A stretch of 64,000 nucleotides of DNA from Tragulus kanchil (lineage: Eukaryota; Chordata; Mammalia; Artiodactyla; Tragulidae). How positions within the stretch are numbered: position 1 is the first letter of the stretch; every line of letters begins with the position of its first letter. The notes below the pieces were generated by a model, which was given only the letters and a program-made list of their open reading frames with translations, was not told the DNA's origin and did not search any database. The translations under genes and the position numbers were made by a program. The stretch lies in assembly GCA_022376925.1 (NCBI GenBank), contig JAIOJX010000002.1, forward strand, positions 42,307,501 to 42,371,500, given 5' to 3'. Of this stretch, positions 11,111 to 23,299 are shown piece by piece.

Positions 11111-12330
11111 AGCTGAACGGTTCCATGAAGACATACAAGATCTTCTAGAACTAACACCAAAAAAAAAAAAGGACATCCTTTTCATTATTGGGGACTGGAA
11201 TGCAGAAGTAGGAAGTCATGTGATACCTGGAGTAACAGGTGAGTTTTGCCTTGGAGTACAAAATGAAGCAGCGCAAAGGCTAACAGAGTTTTGTCAAGAG
11301 AACACACTGGTCATAGTGAACACTCTCTTCCAACAACACAGAACACCTGAGCTGCCTCCTGGGAAACCTGTATGCAGGACAAGAACAACAGTTAGAACTA
11401 GACATGGAACAAAGGACTGGTTCCAAATTAGGAAAGGAGTATGCCAAGGCTGTATATTGTCACTCTGCATATTTAATTTATATGCAGAGTACCTCATGTG
11501 AAATGCTGGTCTGGATGAAGCTGAAGCTGGAATCAAGACTGCCAGGAAAACTGACAATAACCTCAGGCATGCAGATGACACCACTCTTACGGCTGAAAGC
11601 GAAGAGGAACTAAAGAACCTCTTGATGAAGGTGAAAAACAAGAGTGAAAAAGCTGGCCTAAAACTCAACATTCAAAAAATAAAGATCATGGCATATGCCC
11701 CCATAGCTTCATGGCAAATAGATGGAGAAACAATGGAAACAGTGACAGACTTTGTTTTCTTGGGATCCAAAATCACTGCATGGTGACTGCAGCCAGGAAA
11801 TTAAAAGGTACTTGCTCCTCGAAAGAAAAGTTATCACAAACCTAGACAGAGCATTCAAAAGCAGAGACATCACTTTTTGGACATAAGTCCGTATAGTCAA
11901 AGCTATGGTTTTCCTAGTAGTCATGTAGAGTTGTACCATAAAGAAGGCTGAGTGCTGAAGAATTGATGCCTTTGAACTGTGGTGTTGCAGAAGGCTCCTG
12001 AGAGTCCCTTGGACTGCAAGGAGACCATACCAGTCAATCCTAAAGAAAATCAACTCTGAATACCCATTGGAAGGACTGATGCTGCAGCTGAAGCTCCAAT
12101 ACTTAGGCCACCTGATGCAAAGAGACAACTGAAAAGAGGTTGATGTTGGGGAAAATGGAAGACAAAAGGAGAAGTGGATGACAGAAGACAAGATGATTGG
12201 ATGGCATCACTGAGTCAGTGGACCTGAGTTTAAGTGAGCTCCAGGAGATGAAGGACAGGGAAGCCTGGCGTACTGCAGTCCTTGGGGTTGCAAAACTTTG
12301 AACAGGACTGAGTGACTGAACTGAACTGAA
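10905..12330 (+). mobile_element. BovB LINE, internally deleted, with 3' end
   Basis: RTE-type LINE remnant. The endonuclease section (residues VPTTNTEEAEAERFHED and FIIGDWNAEVG, with the conserved GDWN motif) runs to about 11340. It then joins in frame to reverse-transcriptase palm sequence (WFQIRKGVCQGCILS) at about 11420, giving a 146-residue frame at 11061-11501. Roughly the middle of the polyprotein is missing. The later YADD position reads HADD in another frame, and the element ends at the BovB 3' terminus (gactgagtgactgaactgaa). A first partial copy at about 9820-10020 comes from duplication 2. It cannot encode an active enzyme. Confidence 0.9.
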
Positions 12331-13240
12331 CAGAAGCCCCATGCTATCACTCTCTTTACATCCTTCTAATAACCTCTTAATAAATTTACACTCTTTTAAT
12401 AAACCTCTGAGATAAGCACTGTGCTCGTTTTAAAAAATTACAAGTCAGAAAAGCCAAAAACTTAAGTGTTCATTGTGTACATAACTGCCCTGAGCCCCAC
12501 ACATTTTCCACCTATAGCAGCCTCTCACCATTCAATGTTAAATCCCAGCAAAATGAATCAAATTTTTTTTCCAGTTTCTGGGTTTGCTTATTGAAGGATA
12601 TTACAAGATATTTCTGTGAACTAACTAGGAGTCTCAGAAAAAGCAGAAACATAATAATAATAATTTGCTAAGTAATTTTTAAGTTGAGTGATCTCAAAAT
12701 CATGCAATATTCAGATCATTTTGCATTTATATGTGAAAAATTAACAGAGTAGGGAGAAAGGTTAAAGCCTCTTCTTTTCCATCTCCATCCTTCAATTAGA
12801 TAAGGCTCAAAGAAGTCAATGCTTTGAGGTACATAGTCCCAGTAAGTGGTAAAGCCCAATAACTCAGATAAGATTTTGGATAGACTGCAGAGGAATTATC
12901 AGAAAAGACTGTCTTATTTCCAGGAAGAAACAGCTGTGCACAAGTATCCTCATTAGTTCTCTTACATCTAAGAGGGCTCATAATATCCAGGCCATCAGCT
13001 TACTGACCATTGCCTTCTGATACTTAATGAAATGAATGCTTTCCTCTATGAATAAATGTATGTAACTAATTGAACGTTTCAAATTCTTTTCTCCTTACAT
13101 GCCAAGCGGAAATTCTCCAACTTCATAGCTTCAAGCCATCCTTAGTGTCTCAGTAACTTTTCACAGTGTCCTAGGCCTAATGGTTAGTTAAGCGTTTGCA
13201 TGTGCTTAATCACTCATGCATGCTTAATCGCTTCATGACT
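12331..13240. other. intergenic, no recognised gene
   Basis: AT-rich sequence with no repeat family that I can name and no credible exon. Confidence 0.4.
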
Positions 13241-13242
13241 CA

Positions 13243-13449
13243 GTCTTGACTCAGTCGCTTCAGTCGTGTCTGACTCTTTGTGACCCCATGGACTATAGTC
13301 TTGCAGACTCCTCTGTCCATGCGATTCTCCAGGCAAGGCTGCTGAAGTAGGCTGCCTTGCCCTAGGGTATCTTCCTAACCCAGGGATTGAACCCAGGTCT
13401 ACCACATTGCTGGTGGATTCTTCATCTTCTGAGTCACCAGGGAAGCCCA
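13243..13449 (-). mobile_element. Bov-tA-type SINE
   Basis: Antisense copy from actcagtcgcttcagtcgtg to agtcaccagggaagccc, close to full length. Confidence 0.85.
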
Positions 13450-13464
13450 AGAATACTTGAGCAG

Positions 13465-13615
13465 GTAGCCTATCCCTTCTCCAGGGGATCTTCCTGACTC
13501 AGAAATCATGTCCAGCTCTTTATGACCCCATAGATTGCAGCTCACCAGGCTCCTCTGTCCATGAGATTTTCCAGGCAAGAATCCTGGAGTGGGTTGTCAT
13601 TTTCTTCTCCAGGTT
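13465..13615 (-). mobile_element. partial Bov-tA-type SINE
   Basis: Shuffled partial copy: a 'cttctccaggggatcttcctg' piece precedes catgtccagctctttatgac ... gtcattttcttctccagg. Repeated at 14633-14781 by duplication 3. Confidence 0.7.
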
Positions 13616-14377
13616 ATTAAAGTAGTTAGAGACAAACTATTTGATAATATTTATACTCTTATCAATGTAGTAGCTATTTGATGGTGCTGGGAAAACTGGA
13701 CATCTACATGCAAAAAAATGAAGTTGGAACATTCCCTGATACCATACACAAAGATCAACTCAAAATGGATTAAAGACCTAAATGCAAGACCAAGAACCAT
13801 AAAACTCTTAGAGGAGAATATAGGCAAAACACTCAGTGACATAAATCAAAGCAAGATCTTCTATGACCCTCCCTCTAGAGTAGAAGAACTAAAAACAAAA
13901 ATAAACATGTGGGACCTAATGAAACTTAAAAGCGTTTGCACAGCAAAAGAAACTACAAACAAGGTGAACTGACAGCCCACAGAATGGGAGAAAATCATAC
14001 CAAATGAAACAACCAACAAAGAATTAATCTCCAAAATATATAAGCAGCTCAGACAACTTAACAGTGAAAAAATAAACAACCCAATCAAAAAATGGAAAAA
14101 GACTTACAGAGACATCTCTCCAAAGGAGACATACACATGACCAAAAGACACATGAAAAGATGCTCAACACCGCTTGTTATTAGAAAAATGCAAATCAAAA
14201 GCACAGTGAGATATCACCTCACACCAGTCAGAATGGTTATCATTAAAAAATCTACAGATAATAAATCCTGGAGAAGGTGTGGAGAAAAGGGAACACTCTT
14301 GCTTTGCTGGTGGGAATGTAAAATGATACAACCACTACGGAAGACAGTATGGAGATTCCTTAAAGAACTAGGAATAG

Positions 14378-14620
14378 GGGCTTCCCTGGTGGTCCAGTGG
14401 GTAAGGACACCGCCTTGCAGTGCAAGGGGCTCTGGTTCAATCCCTGGCTTGGGAAGATCCCACATGCCATGGAGCAGCTGGACCAATGTGTCCAACTACT
14501 GAGCTGGAGCTCTGGAGAGCAAGCACCCAGAGCTAGTGCTTTGCAGCGAGAGAGGCCACTGCGATGGGAGGCCCACACAAGCCAAAGAACAAAGATGGAT
14601 GAAAATAGAGAAATGAAAGC
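14378..14620 (+). mobile_element. CHR-related SINE (truncated duplicate)
   Basis: Same insertion as 15544-15845, carried in the first copy of duplication 3 and cut off at the junction (gaaatgaaagcaaacaaaat) before the tail. Left target-site sequence aaagaactaggaatag at 14362-14377. Confidence 0.85.
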
Positions 14621-15543
14621 AAACAAAATGAGGTAGCCTATCCCTTCTCAGGGATCTTCCTGACTCAGAAATCATGTCCAGCTCTTTATGACCCCATAGA
14701 TTGCAGCTCACCAGGCTCCTCTGTCCATGAGATTTTCCAGGCAAGAATCCTGGAGTGGGTTGTCATTTTCTTCTCCAGGTTATTAAAGTAGTTAGAGACA
14801 AACTATTTGATAATATTTATACTCTTATCAATGTAGTAGCTATTTGATGGTGCTGGGAAAACTGGACATCTACATGCAAAAAAATGAAGTTGGAACATTC
14901 CCTGATACCATACACAAAGATCAACTCAAAATGGATTAAAGACCTAAATGCAAGACCAAGAACCATAAAACTCTTAGAGGAGAATATAGGCAAAACACTC
15001 AGTGACATAAATCAAAGCAAGATCTTCTATGATTCGCCTCTTAGAGTAGAAGAACTAAAAACAAAAATAAACATGTGGGACCTAATGAAACTTAAAAGCG
15101 TTTGCACAGCAAAAGAAACTACAAACAAGGTGAACTGACAGCCCACAGAATGGGAGAAAATCATACCAAATGAAACAACCAACAAAGAATTAATCTCCAA
15201 AATATATAAGCAGCTCAGACAACTTAACAGTGAAAAAATAAACAACCCAATCAAAAAATGGAAAAAGACTTACAGAGACATCTCTCCAAAGGAGACATAC
15301 ACATGACCAAAAGACACATGAAAAGATGCTCAACACCGCTTGTTATTAGAAAAATGCAAATCAAAAGCACAGTGAGATATCACCTCACACCAGTCAGAAT
15401 GGTTATCATTAAAAAATCTACAGATAATAAATCCTGGAGAAGGTGTGGAGAAAAGGGAACACTCTTGCTTTGCTGGTGGGAATGTAAAATGATACAACCA
15501 CTACGGAAGACAGTATGGAGATTCCTTAAAGAACTAGGAATAG

Positions 15544-15845
15544 GGGCTTCCCTGGTGGTCCAGTGGGTAAGGACACCGCCTTGCAGTGCAAGGGGCTCTG
15601 GTTCAATCCCTGGCTTGGGAAGATCCCACATGCCATGGAGCAGCTGGACCAATGTGTCCAACTACTGAGCTGGAGCTCTGGAGAGCAAGCACCCAGAGCT
15701 AGTGCTTTGCAGCGAGAGAGGCCACTGCGATGGGAGGCCCACACAAGCCAAAGAACAAAGATGGATGAAAATAGAGAAATGAAAGACTAATAGAAGTGGC
15801 CAAAAAAATAAAAAATAAAAGAGAAGCCGATAATTAAAAAAAAAA
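15544..15845 (+). mobile_element. CHR-related SINE inserted in L1, perfect TSD
   Basis: Complete copy with gggcttccctggtggtccag head, body ending gactaatagaagtggcc, and an A-rich tail. The 16-bp duplication aaagaactaggaatag lies at 15528-15543 and 15846-15861. L1 sequence resumes directly after it, so the order of events (L1 first, SINE second) is clear. Confidence 0.93.
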
Positions 15846-16528
15846 AAAGAACTAGGAATAGAAGCACCATATGACCCAGAAATCCCACTATTAGGCTCAT
15901 ACGCTGATGAAATCAAAATTGAAAGAGACACCTGTACCTCAATGTTCATTGCAGCACTCTATACAATAGCTAGAACATGGAAGCAACCTAGATGTCCATT
16001 GACGAATGCATGAAGAAGCTATGGTACATTTACACAATGGAATATTTCTCAGCTGTAAAAAGAAATGCAGAAGAATCAGTCCAAATAACGTGGATGAATC
16101 TAGAACCTATTATACAAAGTGAAGTCAAAAAGAGAAGGACAAGTACAGTATACTAACACATACATGTGGAATCCAGCAAGATGGTACTGATAAATACACA
16201 GAGCAGCAATGGAAAAACAGACATAGCAAACAGATATGGACATTGGCGGGAGGGAAGGGTGGGTGATAAGTATGGAAAGAGTAACATGGAAACGTGTACT
16301 ATCATGTGTAAAAGAGGTAACTATTATCAATGTGCTGTGTGACTAAGGGATCTTATATGGGGCTATGCGATACGAGGAGTGGGATGGGGGGAACTGGGTG
16401 GGGGGCACAGGAGAGAGGGGTCAGAGATATACATATGAATAATCTGGGATTATACATATCTGTAAACAACAAAACTCTGTAAAAGCCAAAAGCAAAATAA
16501 AAATAATCAATAAAAAAAGAAATGCAAA

Positions 16529-17170
16529 TTGAAACTACTCAGGATATGATCAGATTGGCAACAATGTTAATGTTTGACACATTATTCTGTTGGACAGGAT
16601 ACGGGGAAACAGGCCGTCTAGTTTGATAGTGGAAACACAAGTAGGTGCAACTCTTTTGGAATGGAAACTGACAATGCAAAGATTTATGTTTATCTTTGAC
16701 CTAGCAATTGTGCTGCTAAGAATTTACTCTGAAAATAAACTTTAAGTAATACGAAAATACTTCTTCACAATTTCATAATTGCAAAACAGCACAAATGACA
16801 TAAATGCACCTGCATAGGGCACTAGTTCAATTAATCTGTAAATACAGGAGGGAGTACTATGTATCCATAGGAGAATAAAAAGGTATCTTTGCATGGAAAT
16901 GATTTCTAGAATATTTTTTCAGTGGGAAAAAAGCTACCTGTAGAGATAATTTATAATATACTAATTTTATATAAGAAAAAAGAGAAATATAAATATAGAG
17001 AATCAATATACAGTTTTTTTCACGTTGTGTGTAAGAAAAACAAGCATATCAAGGGTAAGCTATATGCTAATGAGATTTAAGTGTGGGAATAGGGCAGAAG
17101 GAGCGGGGGGAGCAATGATAATTCTGAGTATTCCTTTTTGAACAATTCTACTTTTGGAATCACATTAATA
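16529..17170 (+). mobile_element. older L1 3' fragment
   Basis: Diverged L1 3' sequence: 'gaaatgcaaattgaaactac', 'ctttgacctagcaattgtgc', 'ggagggagtactatgtatcc'. It lies directly after the tail of the younger L1, which probably inserted into it. Confidence 0.6.
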
Positions 17171-18095
17171 TTTTACAGCCTCAAAAAAGAATAATAAATT
17201 CAGGGCCAAAAAAGCCTACACTATTTTCATGTTAACAAATATGTTAAATAAACAATTAAATATCAAAAAATGCAGTAGCAATTTGAAAAAAATTGGATAC
17301 ACATAAATTAAAAGTAAAAATATTACTCTGCTCCTAAAAGGACCACAGTTACTTACTAATGCTACAAGTGCGCTGGTTGGATGCCATACAATTTTTCAGA
17401 CCTTGGAAAAATTTTATACCACCTCCCTTGTTATTATGTAATAGAAAGAAATGTATCATGTTGAAACTGTGAACTGTCTCAAACTAGAAATCTTGCCCAG
17501 GTGTCACTGTGATTCCCTTCTAAAATTAAAATATTTCAAAATAAAATATTCCTCTGAACCCTTATGAGTTTCAGGGTATTGAAGAACATAGTCTGAAACT
17601 AAGCTACGGAAATTGAACATTCAGAAAAATAAATCAGGTAGAACTCCTTCATCTTCTAAATATTTGCCCTGGAGAGACCTATTCTGGAGGGAAACTAGAA
17701 AAGGAAGTAGTACCCAAGTGCTAAAATCCATCTCTGCCATTCCTTTGGCCTGCTCCTTAGGGGATTCACTGCTTCTCAGAATCATCCCTGCCAACCTCTC
17801 AGAAGACAAACACCACCCCTTACCACTGTCTATTATTAACATGGCTAATTTTGAAACGTAGTTTGTGACTCTTGCTAAGAAAATAGTGTTTTTCATTCAA
17901 CTATCTCTCTTTGTATAAGACACAACTTGATATTATAAAGATAACTAAGTTTATAGATAATTGAATTGGGGTCCTGTTTCCACCACATACTAAATAATAT
18001 TGTTCAAGTTATTTATTGTTTCCAAATTTTAGTTTTGAAGATAATCCCTGCCATGTGCAATGCAATAATTTAATAATAACTATAACACATTTGAA
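17171..18095. other. no recognised gene
   Basis: AT-rich sequence. The overlapping frames on both strands at 17613-17896 have no family resemblance or splice sites. A weak MIR-like stretch may exist near 17960-18060. Confidence 0.4.
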
Positions 18096-18099
18096 TAAA

Positions 18100-18255
18100 G
18101 CAAAGTCTTTCAAACTCAATGCGTGTAAGAATCCCCAGAGGGCCATTATTAAAATACAGATCTCTGGGATTCACTCTCAGATTATAAAATAACAGGTCTA
18201 GTGTGGAGTCCAAGAATCTGTCCTTTGAACAAGCACAGTGCCCAAAGTGATATAA
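18100..18255 (+). mobile_element. MER5A-like DNA transposon remnant
   Basis: The order 'tgtaagaatccccagagggcc', 'ttaaaatacagatctctgggattc', 'gtctagtgtggagtccaagaatctg' fits the non-autonomous hAT element MER5A, diverged as expected for an ancient mammalian repeat. Confidence 0.6.
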
Positions 18256-18806
18256 ATTCAGGTAGATGACAAGCTGAGAAATAACAGTAAAAGAGGTTTC
18301 TTTAAACACTTGCAGATAACATAACAATTTGGTAACTTTTAAAGTAGGACTGGCACATCTTCATTTTATGGATGACGAAATTTTAAAAGAGAGGGACACC
18401 CCACCCAGGTCCTCTCTGCAAGTAAGCCTATAACGATCATAGGGATTGAATTTATTTTACACATAAAATATGTGTATGTTCATACAGTTCACTAAACTGT
18501 ATATATTCCTTGAACATAGTAAATCTTAATCGTTTTTATATTCCTGGTACTTAAAAAAAATAGTTTGATAAATGTCTAATTTAAAAAAACTAATGTTTGA
18601 ATTTGTTGAGTATACAGAAATATCTAATACTTCAAACAAAGCATACTTTGAAACATGCTTAGTTTATCTCAAAGCAACAAAAGTCCTGGAAAAAAACAAA
18701 AAAAACCAAGCTACAGTTTTCACAAAATATAAATCTTCCTTTGTTTCCTAATGACTGAGCTAAAAGTAACTTTCTCACAGATGGGGAAGGATCATGTGGT
18801 CACCCA

Positions 18807-21075
18807 GTTCCACCCTGCAATGGAATGCCCATTTGTTGCTTGTTCACGGAACTGATGATGCTAACAATCCTTTGTCTTTGGTATAATCAGACTCTGAAGT
18901 TCGTTCAGGCCTCTCCGTTCAGGCTGCCAACATTGGCAACATCGCTTCCAGATAACTGACCTCAGTTGTGCTGACACAGAAAGTCAGCTCCCAGAAGCAG
19001 ACAGGGACCCTATTCAGATGGGATCAATTTCTCACTTTTTTTCGAAGAGTTTGAGTGGTAGTCATGTTACTCTTTGAAATAAAAGGAGATTCGAACCTGA
19101 AGCCAATATCTATCAGTAGACACCTTAAATAAGATTTTAAAATGATTTTGCAAAACCAAGCTATTATATTTTGCCTCTTATAAAATATTTTCTATTGAGA
19201 GTGATTTGACAGGGTAAGGGATAGCTTTAAGTGGTTTATTGGAAAACCTCACAGAAAACAGAGTGATTTTTAACAATCAGAATGACTCAAAACAGATTAT
19301 TCATCAGCAGCTTGTTCATGGCTATTCTTTTCATTCTATTGTTAACTGCGGAACATTTAGAAAAATCTTGTGTTCCCATCAAAGTTAATAAACATGAGTT
19401 ATATGGAAAGAAAGTTAGTGTGGAAGTTTGTATAATGACATATTTATTGCAAAGAAAGCTGCATAATTTTATTTTCATGACACAAGCTATCACAAATCTC
19501 ACACCTGAGACTCAATATAAAATGCTAATTATCAAGGGTTATAATTTCATATATTTAAAAGCAAAACTGCATTTTGAATTATAGAACAAGCCAAGCCTCT
19601 TCTCCATCTGATTTTAGAGTCAAGGCAATGCCCTGACCATCATATTTACAAATACCTTCTTTATTTTTAGTATTTATTTATTTATTTATGGCTGTTTGGG
19701 GTTTTCATTGCTGTCACAGGCTCTTCTCTAGTTGCAGGGAGTGGCGGTTATTCTCTAGCTGAGGTGAACAGGTTTCTTGTTGCAGTGACTTCTCTTATGA
19801 AACTCGTGCTCTAAGGCACATGGGCTTAAACAGTTGCAGCACACAGGATCAATAGTTGCCTCCGAGGCTCTAGAGCACAGGCTCCATAGTTATGTCTCAT
19901 GGGCTTAGTTGCTCGCAGCATGTGGGATCTTCCCAGATTAGTTCCACCCTGCAATGGAATGCCCATTTGTTGCTTGTTCACGGAACTGATGATGCTAACA
20001 ATCCTTTGTCTTTGGTATAATCAGACTCTGAAGTTCGTTCAGGCCTCTCCGTTCAGGCTGCCAACATTGGCAACATCGCCCAGATAACTGACCTCAGTTG
20101 TGGTGACACAGAAAGTCAGCTCCCAGAAGCAGACAGGGACCCTATTCAGATGGGATCAATTTCTCACTTTTTTTCGAAGAGTTTGAGTGGTAGTCATGTT
20201 ACTCTTTGAAATAAAAGGAGATTCGAACCTGAAGCCAATATCTATCAGTAGACACCTTAAATAAGATTTTAAAATGATTTTGCAAAACCAAGCTATTATA
20301 TTTTGCCTCTTATAAAATATTTTCTATTGAGAGTGATTTGACAGGGTAAGGGATAGCTTTAAGTGGTTTATTGGAAAACCTCACAGAAAACAGAGTGATT
20401 TTTAACAATCAGAATGACTCAAAACAGATTATTCATCAGCAGCTTGTTCATGGCTATTCTTTTCATTCTATTGTTAACTGCGGAACATTTAGAAAAATCT
20501 TGTGTTCCCATCAAAGTTAATAAACATGAGTTATATGGAAAGAAAGTTAGTGTGGAAGTTTGTATAATGACATATTTATTGCAAAGAAAGCTGCATAATT
20601 TTATTTTCATGACACAAGCTATCACAAATCTCACACCTGAGACTCAATATAAAATGCTAATTATCAAGGGTTATAATTTCATATATTTAAAAGCAAAACT
20701 GCATTTTGAATTATAGAACAAGCCAAGCCTCTTCTCCATCTGATTTTAGAGTCAAGGCAATGCCCTGACCATCATATTTACAAATACCTTCTTTTTCAAA
20801 CTTATTTATTTATTTATTTATGGCTGTTTGGGGTTTTCATTGCTGTCACAGGCTCTTCTCTAGTTGCAGGGAGTGGCGGTTATTCTCTAGCTGAGGTGAA
20901 CAGGTTTCTTGTTGCAGTGACTTCTCTTATGAAACTCGTGCTCTAAGGCACATGGGCTTAAACAGTTGCAGCACACAGGATCAATAGTTGCGTCTCCGAG
21001 GCTCTAGAGCACAGGCTCCATAGTTATGTCTCATGGGCTTAGTTGCTCCGCAGCATGTGGGATCTTCCCAGATTA
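18807..21075 (+). repeat. tandem 1.13-kb duplication no. 4
   Basis: 18807-19940 is repeated at 19941-21075 (offset 1132-1134). The join at 19940/19941 goes from the middle of a CHR SINE (gggatcttcccagatta) back to the unit start (gttccaccctgcaatgg). A 100-residue frame at 19282 and 20414 is duplicated with it and has no coding support. Confidence 0.95.
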
Positions 21076-21141
21076 GGGGTCGAATCCGTGTCTCCTGCGT
21101 TGGCAGGCGAACTCTTTACCACCGAGCTTCCATGGAAGCCC
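20800..21141 (-). mobile_element. CHR SINE, near full length
   Basis: Antisense CHR-type SINE: (ATTT)n tail on the left, ggctgtttggggttttcatt, gcttagttgctccgcagcat, box B (gggtcgaatccgtgtctcc on this strand), and gcttccatggaagccc head. Also present truncated at about 19668-19940 and complete at 21900-22244 through duplications 4 and 5, giving three copies of one insertion. Confidence 0.85.
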
Positions 21142-21560
21142 AACAACTATCTTTGACTTCACAATATCTGCAACTGCAATAGTACACCCACAGTGTTCTC
21201 AAGCACTTTCTTGGTAAAAAATTTGGAAACATTTATCTTACACATAAGGCATGCTTCTCTTTTGTAATAGAGCACCCTGTGAACATTCATAAGACCAAGA
21301 AGGATTATACTAATAGATGACAGTAGACAGGTCACCATGAACAGTGTCGGATTCTTGATCTCCAATGGAGAAGAATTCACACTGGGATCAAAAAGACTCG
21401 GCTTTGGTCACTCAGGGCTTCGTGCAGTAGAAGTTTGTTAAAAAGGATAGAGAGCGCTTCCAGCACAGACACTGGAAGAGGGGATAGAAGAGTACCCTCC
21501 GTAGTCAGTTCAGGCAAGACATTTTGTATTTTCCAGTCAGTTATTAAAACAATAGATCAG

Positions 21561-21857
21561 GGGCTTCCCTGGTAGTCCAGTGGGTAAGGATACCGCCTTG
21601 CAGTGCAAGGGGCGCCTGTTCGATCCCTGGCCTGGGAAGATCCCACGTGCCGCGGAGCGGCTGGACCGATGTGTCCAATTACTGAGCCGGAGCTCTGGTG
21701 CGCATGTGCCCTGAGCTGGTGCTCTGCGACAACAGAGGCCACCGCGATGGGAGGCCCACAGGAGCCAAAGAACAAAGATGGAATGACAAATGAAAGATCA
21801 ATAGAAGTGGCCCGCCCCCTCCCTCCCACGCCCCCAAAATAAATAAACAAGAAAAAA
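21561..21857 (+). mobile_element. CHR-related SINE
   Basis: Sense copy with head gggcttccctggtagtccag, body and caatagaagtggcccgcccc tail. The NRF1-like palindrome is mutated (gcgcatgtgc). A short deletion removes the gaaaatagac part (agatggaatgacaaatgaa). Confidence 0.85.
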
Positions 21858-22663
21858 AGAATGGAAACTGACCATCATATTTACAAATACTTTTTTTTTC
21901 AAACTTATTTATTTATTTATTTATGGCTGTTTGGGGTTTTCATTGCTGTCACAGGCTCTTCTCTAGTTGCAGGGAGTGGCGGTTATTCTCTAGCTGAGGT
22001 GAACAGGTTTCTTGTTGCAGTGACTTCTCTTATGAAACTCGTGCTCTAAGGCACATGGGCTTAAACAGTTGCAGCACACAGGATCAATAGTTGCGTCTCC
22101 GAGGCTCTAGAGCACAGGCTCCATAGTTATGTCTCATGGGCTTAGTTGCTCCGCAGCATGTGGGATCTTCCCAGATTAGGGGTCGAATCCGTGTCTCCTG
22201 CGTTGGCAGGCGAACTCTTTACCACCGAGCTTCCATGGAAGCCCAACAACTATCTTTGACTTCACAATATCTGCAACTGCAATAGTACACCCACAGTGTT
22301 CTCAAGCACTTTCTTGGTAAAAAGTTTGGAAACATTTATCTTACACATAAGGCATGCTTCTCTTTTGTAATAGAGCACCCTGTGAACATTCATAAGACCA
22401 AGAAGGATTATACTAATAGATGACAGTAGACAGGTCACCATGAACAGTGTCGGATTCTTGATCTCCAATGGAGAAGAATTCACACTGGGATCAAAAAGAC
22501 TCGGCTTTGGTCACTCAGGGCTTCGTGCAGTAGAAGTTTGTTAAAAAGGATAGAGAGCGCTTCCAGCACAGACACTGGAAGAGGGGATAGAAGAGTACCC
22601 TCCGTAGTCAGTTCAGGCAAGACATTTTGTATTTTCCAGTCAGTTATTAAAACAATAGATCAG

Positions 22664-22990
22664 GGGCTTCCCTGGTAGTCCAGTGGGTAAGGATACCTCC
22701 TTGCAGTGCAAGGGGCGCCAGTTTGATTCCTGGCCTGGGAGGATCCCACTTGCTGTGGAGCGGCTGGACCGATGTGTCCAATTACTGAGCCGGAGCTCTG
22801 GAGCGCATGTGCCCTGAGCTGGTGCTCTGCGACAACAGAGGCCACTGCGATGGGAGGCACACATGGGCCAAACAACAAAGATGAATGAAACTAGACAAAT
22901 GAAAGATCAATAGAAGTGGCCCGCCCGCTCCCCTCCCTCCCCGCCACGCCCCCAAAATAAATAAACAAATGTTAAAAGAAAAAAAAAAGA
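22664..22990 (+). mobile_element. CHR-related SINE (diverged partner of 21561)
   Basis: Occupies the same flanks as 21561-21857 but differs at a dozen or more positions (for example gcgccagtttgattcctgg against gcgcctgttcgatccctgg) and has a longer GC-rich stretch before the tail. Confidence 0.85.
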
Positions 22991-23299
22991 AGAATATTTT
23001 AAGGTTGTAAAGGCCTTGCCAGGCCCACACCCACAACATTAACATAAGATTAGCTAGAGAACAGTCTCCATACTTTAGGGCTAGGTGAGACACTCTAAAG
23101 TAAAGGCCTTGACAGGCCCACAGCATTAACCTAAGACTTAGTTTCGGGGATTGATCTTTATCATAGCAAGCATTTCAGGCTAAAAAATTTTTGTCTTTCT
23201 TTCTCTTATTCCTTTTCCTCCCCCTCCTCCTTGGGACCCGCTAGCCTCCTTGTCAAACCTGCCTGTTCACCTCTTCCAATACTTTGTATGGTACTTTTG

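Larger units (their letters stand above)
13465..15786 (+). repeat. tandem 1.17-kb duplication no. 3
   Basis: 13465-14620 is repeated at 14633-15786 (offset 1166). It includes a Bov-tA piece, L1 ORF2 3' sequence and most of a SINE. The second copy starts with two small deletions (ccttctccagggg/ccttctcaggg), and there is one clustered mismatch block at about 13866 versus 15032. Confidence 0.95.
13680..16528 (+). mobile_element. L1 LINE: ORF2 C-terminal part and 3' UTR, split by a SINE
   Basis: The frame at 13718-13972 (and 14884-15138) reads as the C-terminal part of L1 ORF2 ([40 protein letters not shown]). The frame breaks after that, and the usual L1 end follows to the A-rich tail at 16500-16528. 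A SINE at 15544-15845 splits it, and duplication 3 repeats its first part. The region 15862-16528 occurs once. 5'-truncated and inactive. Confidence 0.9.
20765..22960 (+). repeat. tandem 1.10-kb duplication no. 5 (overlaps no. 4)
   Basis: 20765-21855 is repeated at 21868-22960 (offset 1103). About 790 bp of the unit is virtually identical, but the SINE at its right end is not: 21561-21857 and 22664-22990 differ at many sites and in length. Confidence 0.93.
21360..23290 (-). mobile_element. probable antisense LTR interrupted by a SINE
   Basis: The stretch 21380-21560 (gggatcaaaaagactcggct, 'gcttcgtgcagtagaagtttgttaaaaagg') looks like an LTR read backwards. After the SINE, 22991-23290 may be its continuation. 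Duplication 5 repeats the left part at 22483-22663. No retroviral gene is visible. Boundaries uncertain. Confidence 0.4.

Noticed and set aside
19282..19584. 100-residue frame with a hydrophobic N-terminus, repeated at 20414
   Set aside because: Identical copies are explained by duplication 4, so repetition is not conservation. No recognised domain or exon structure.
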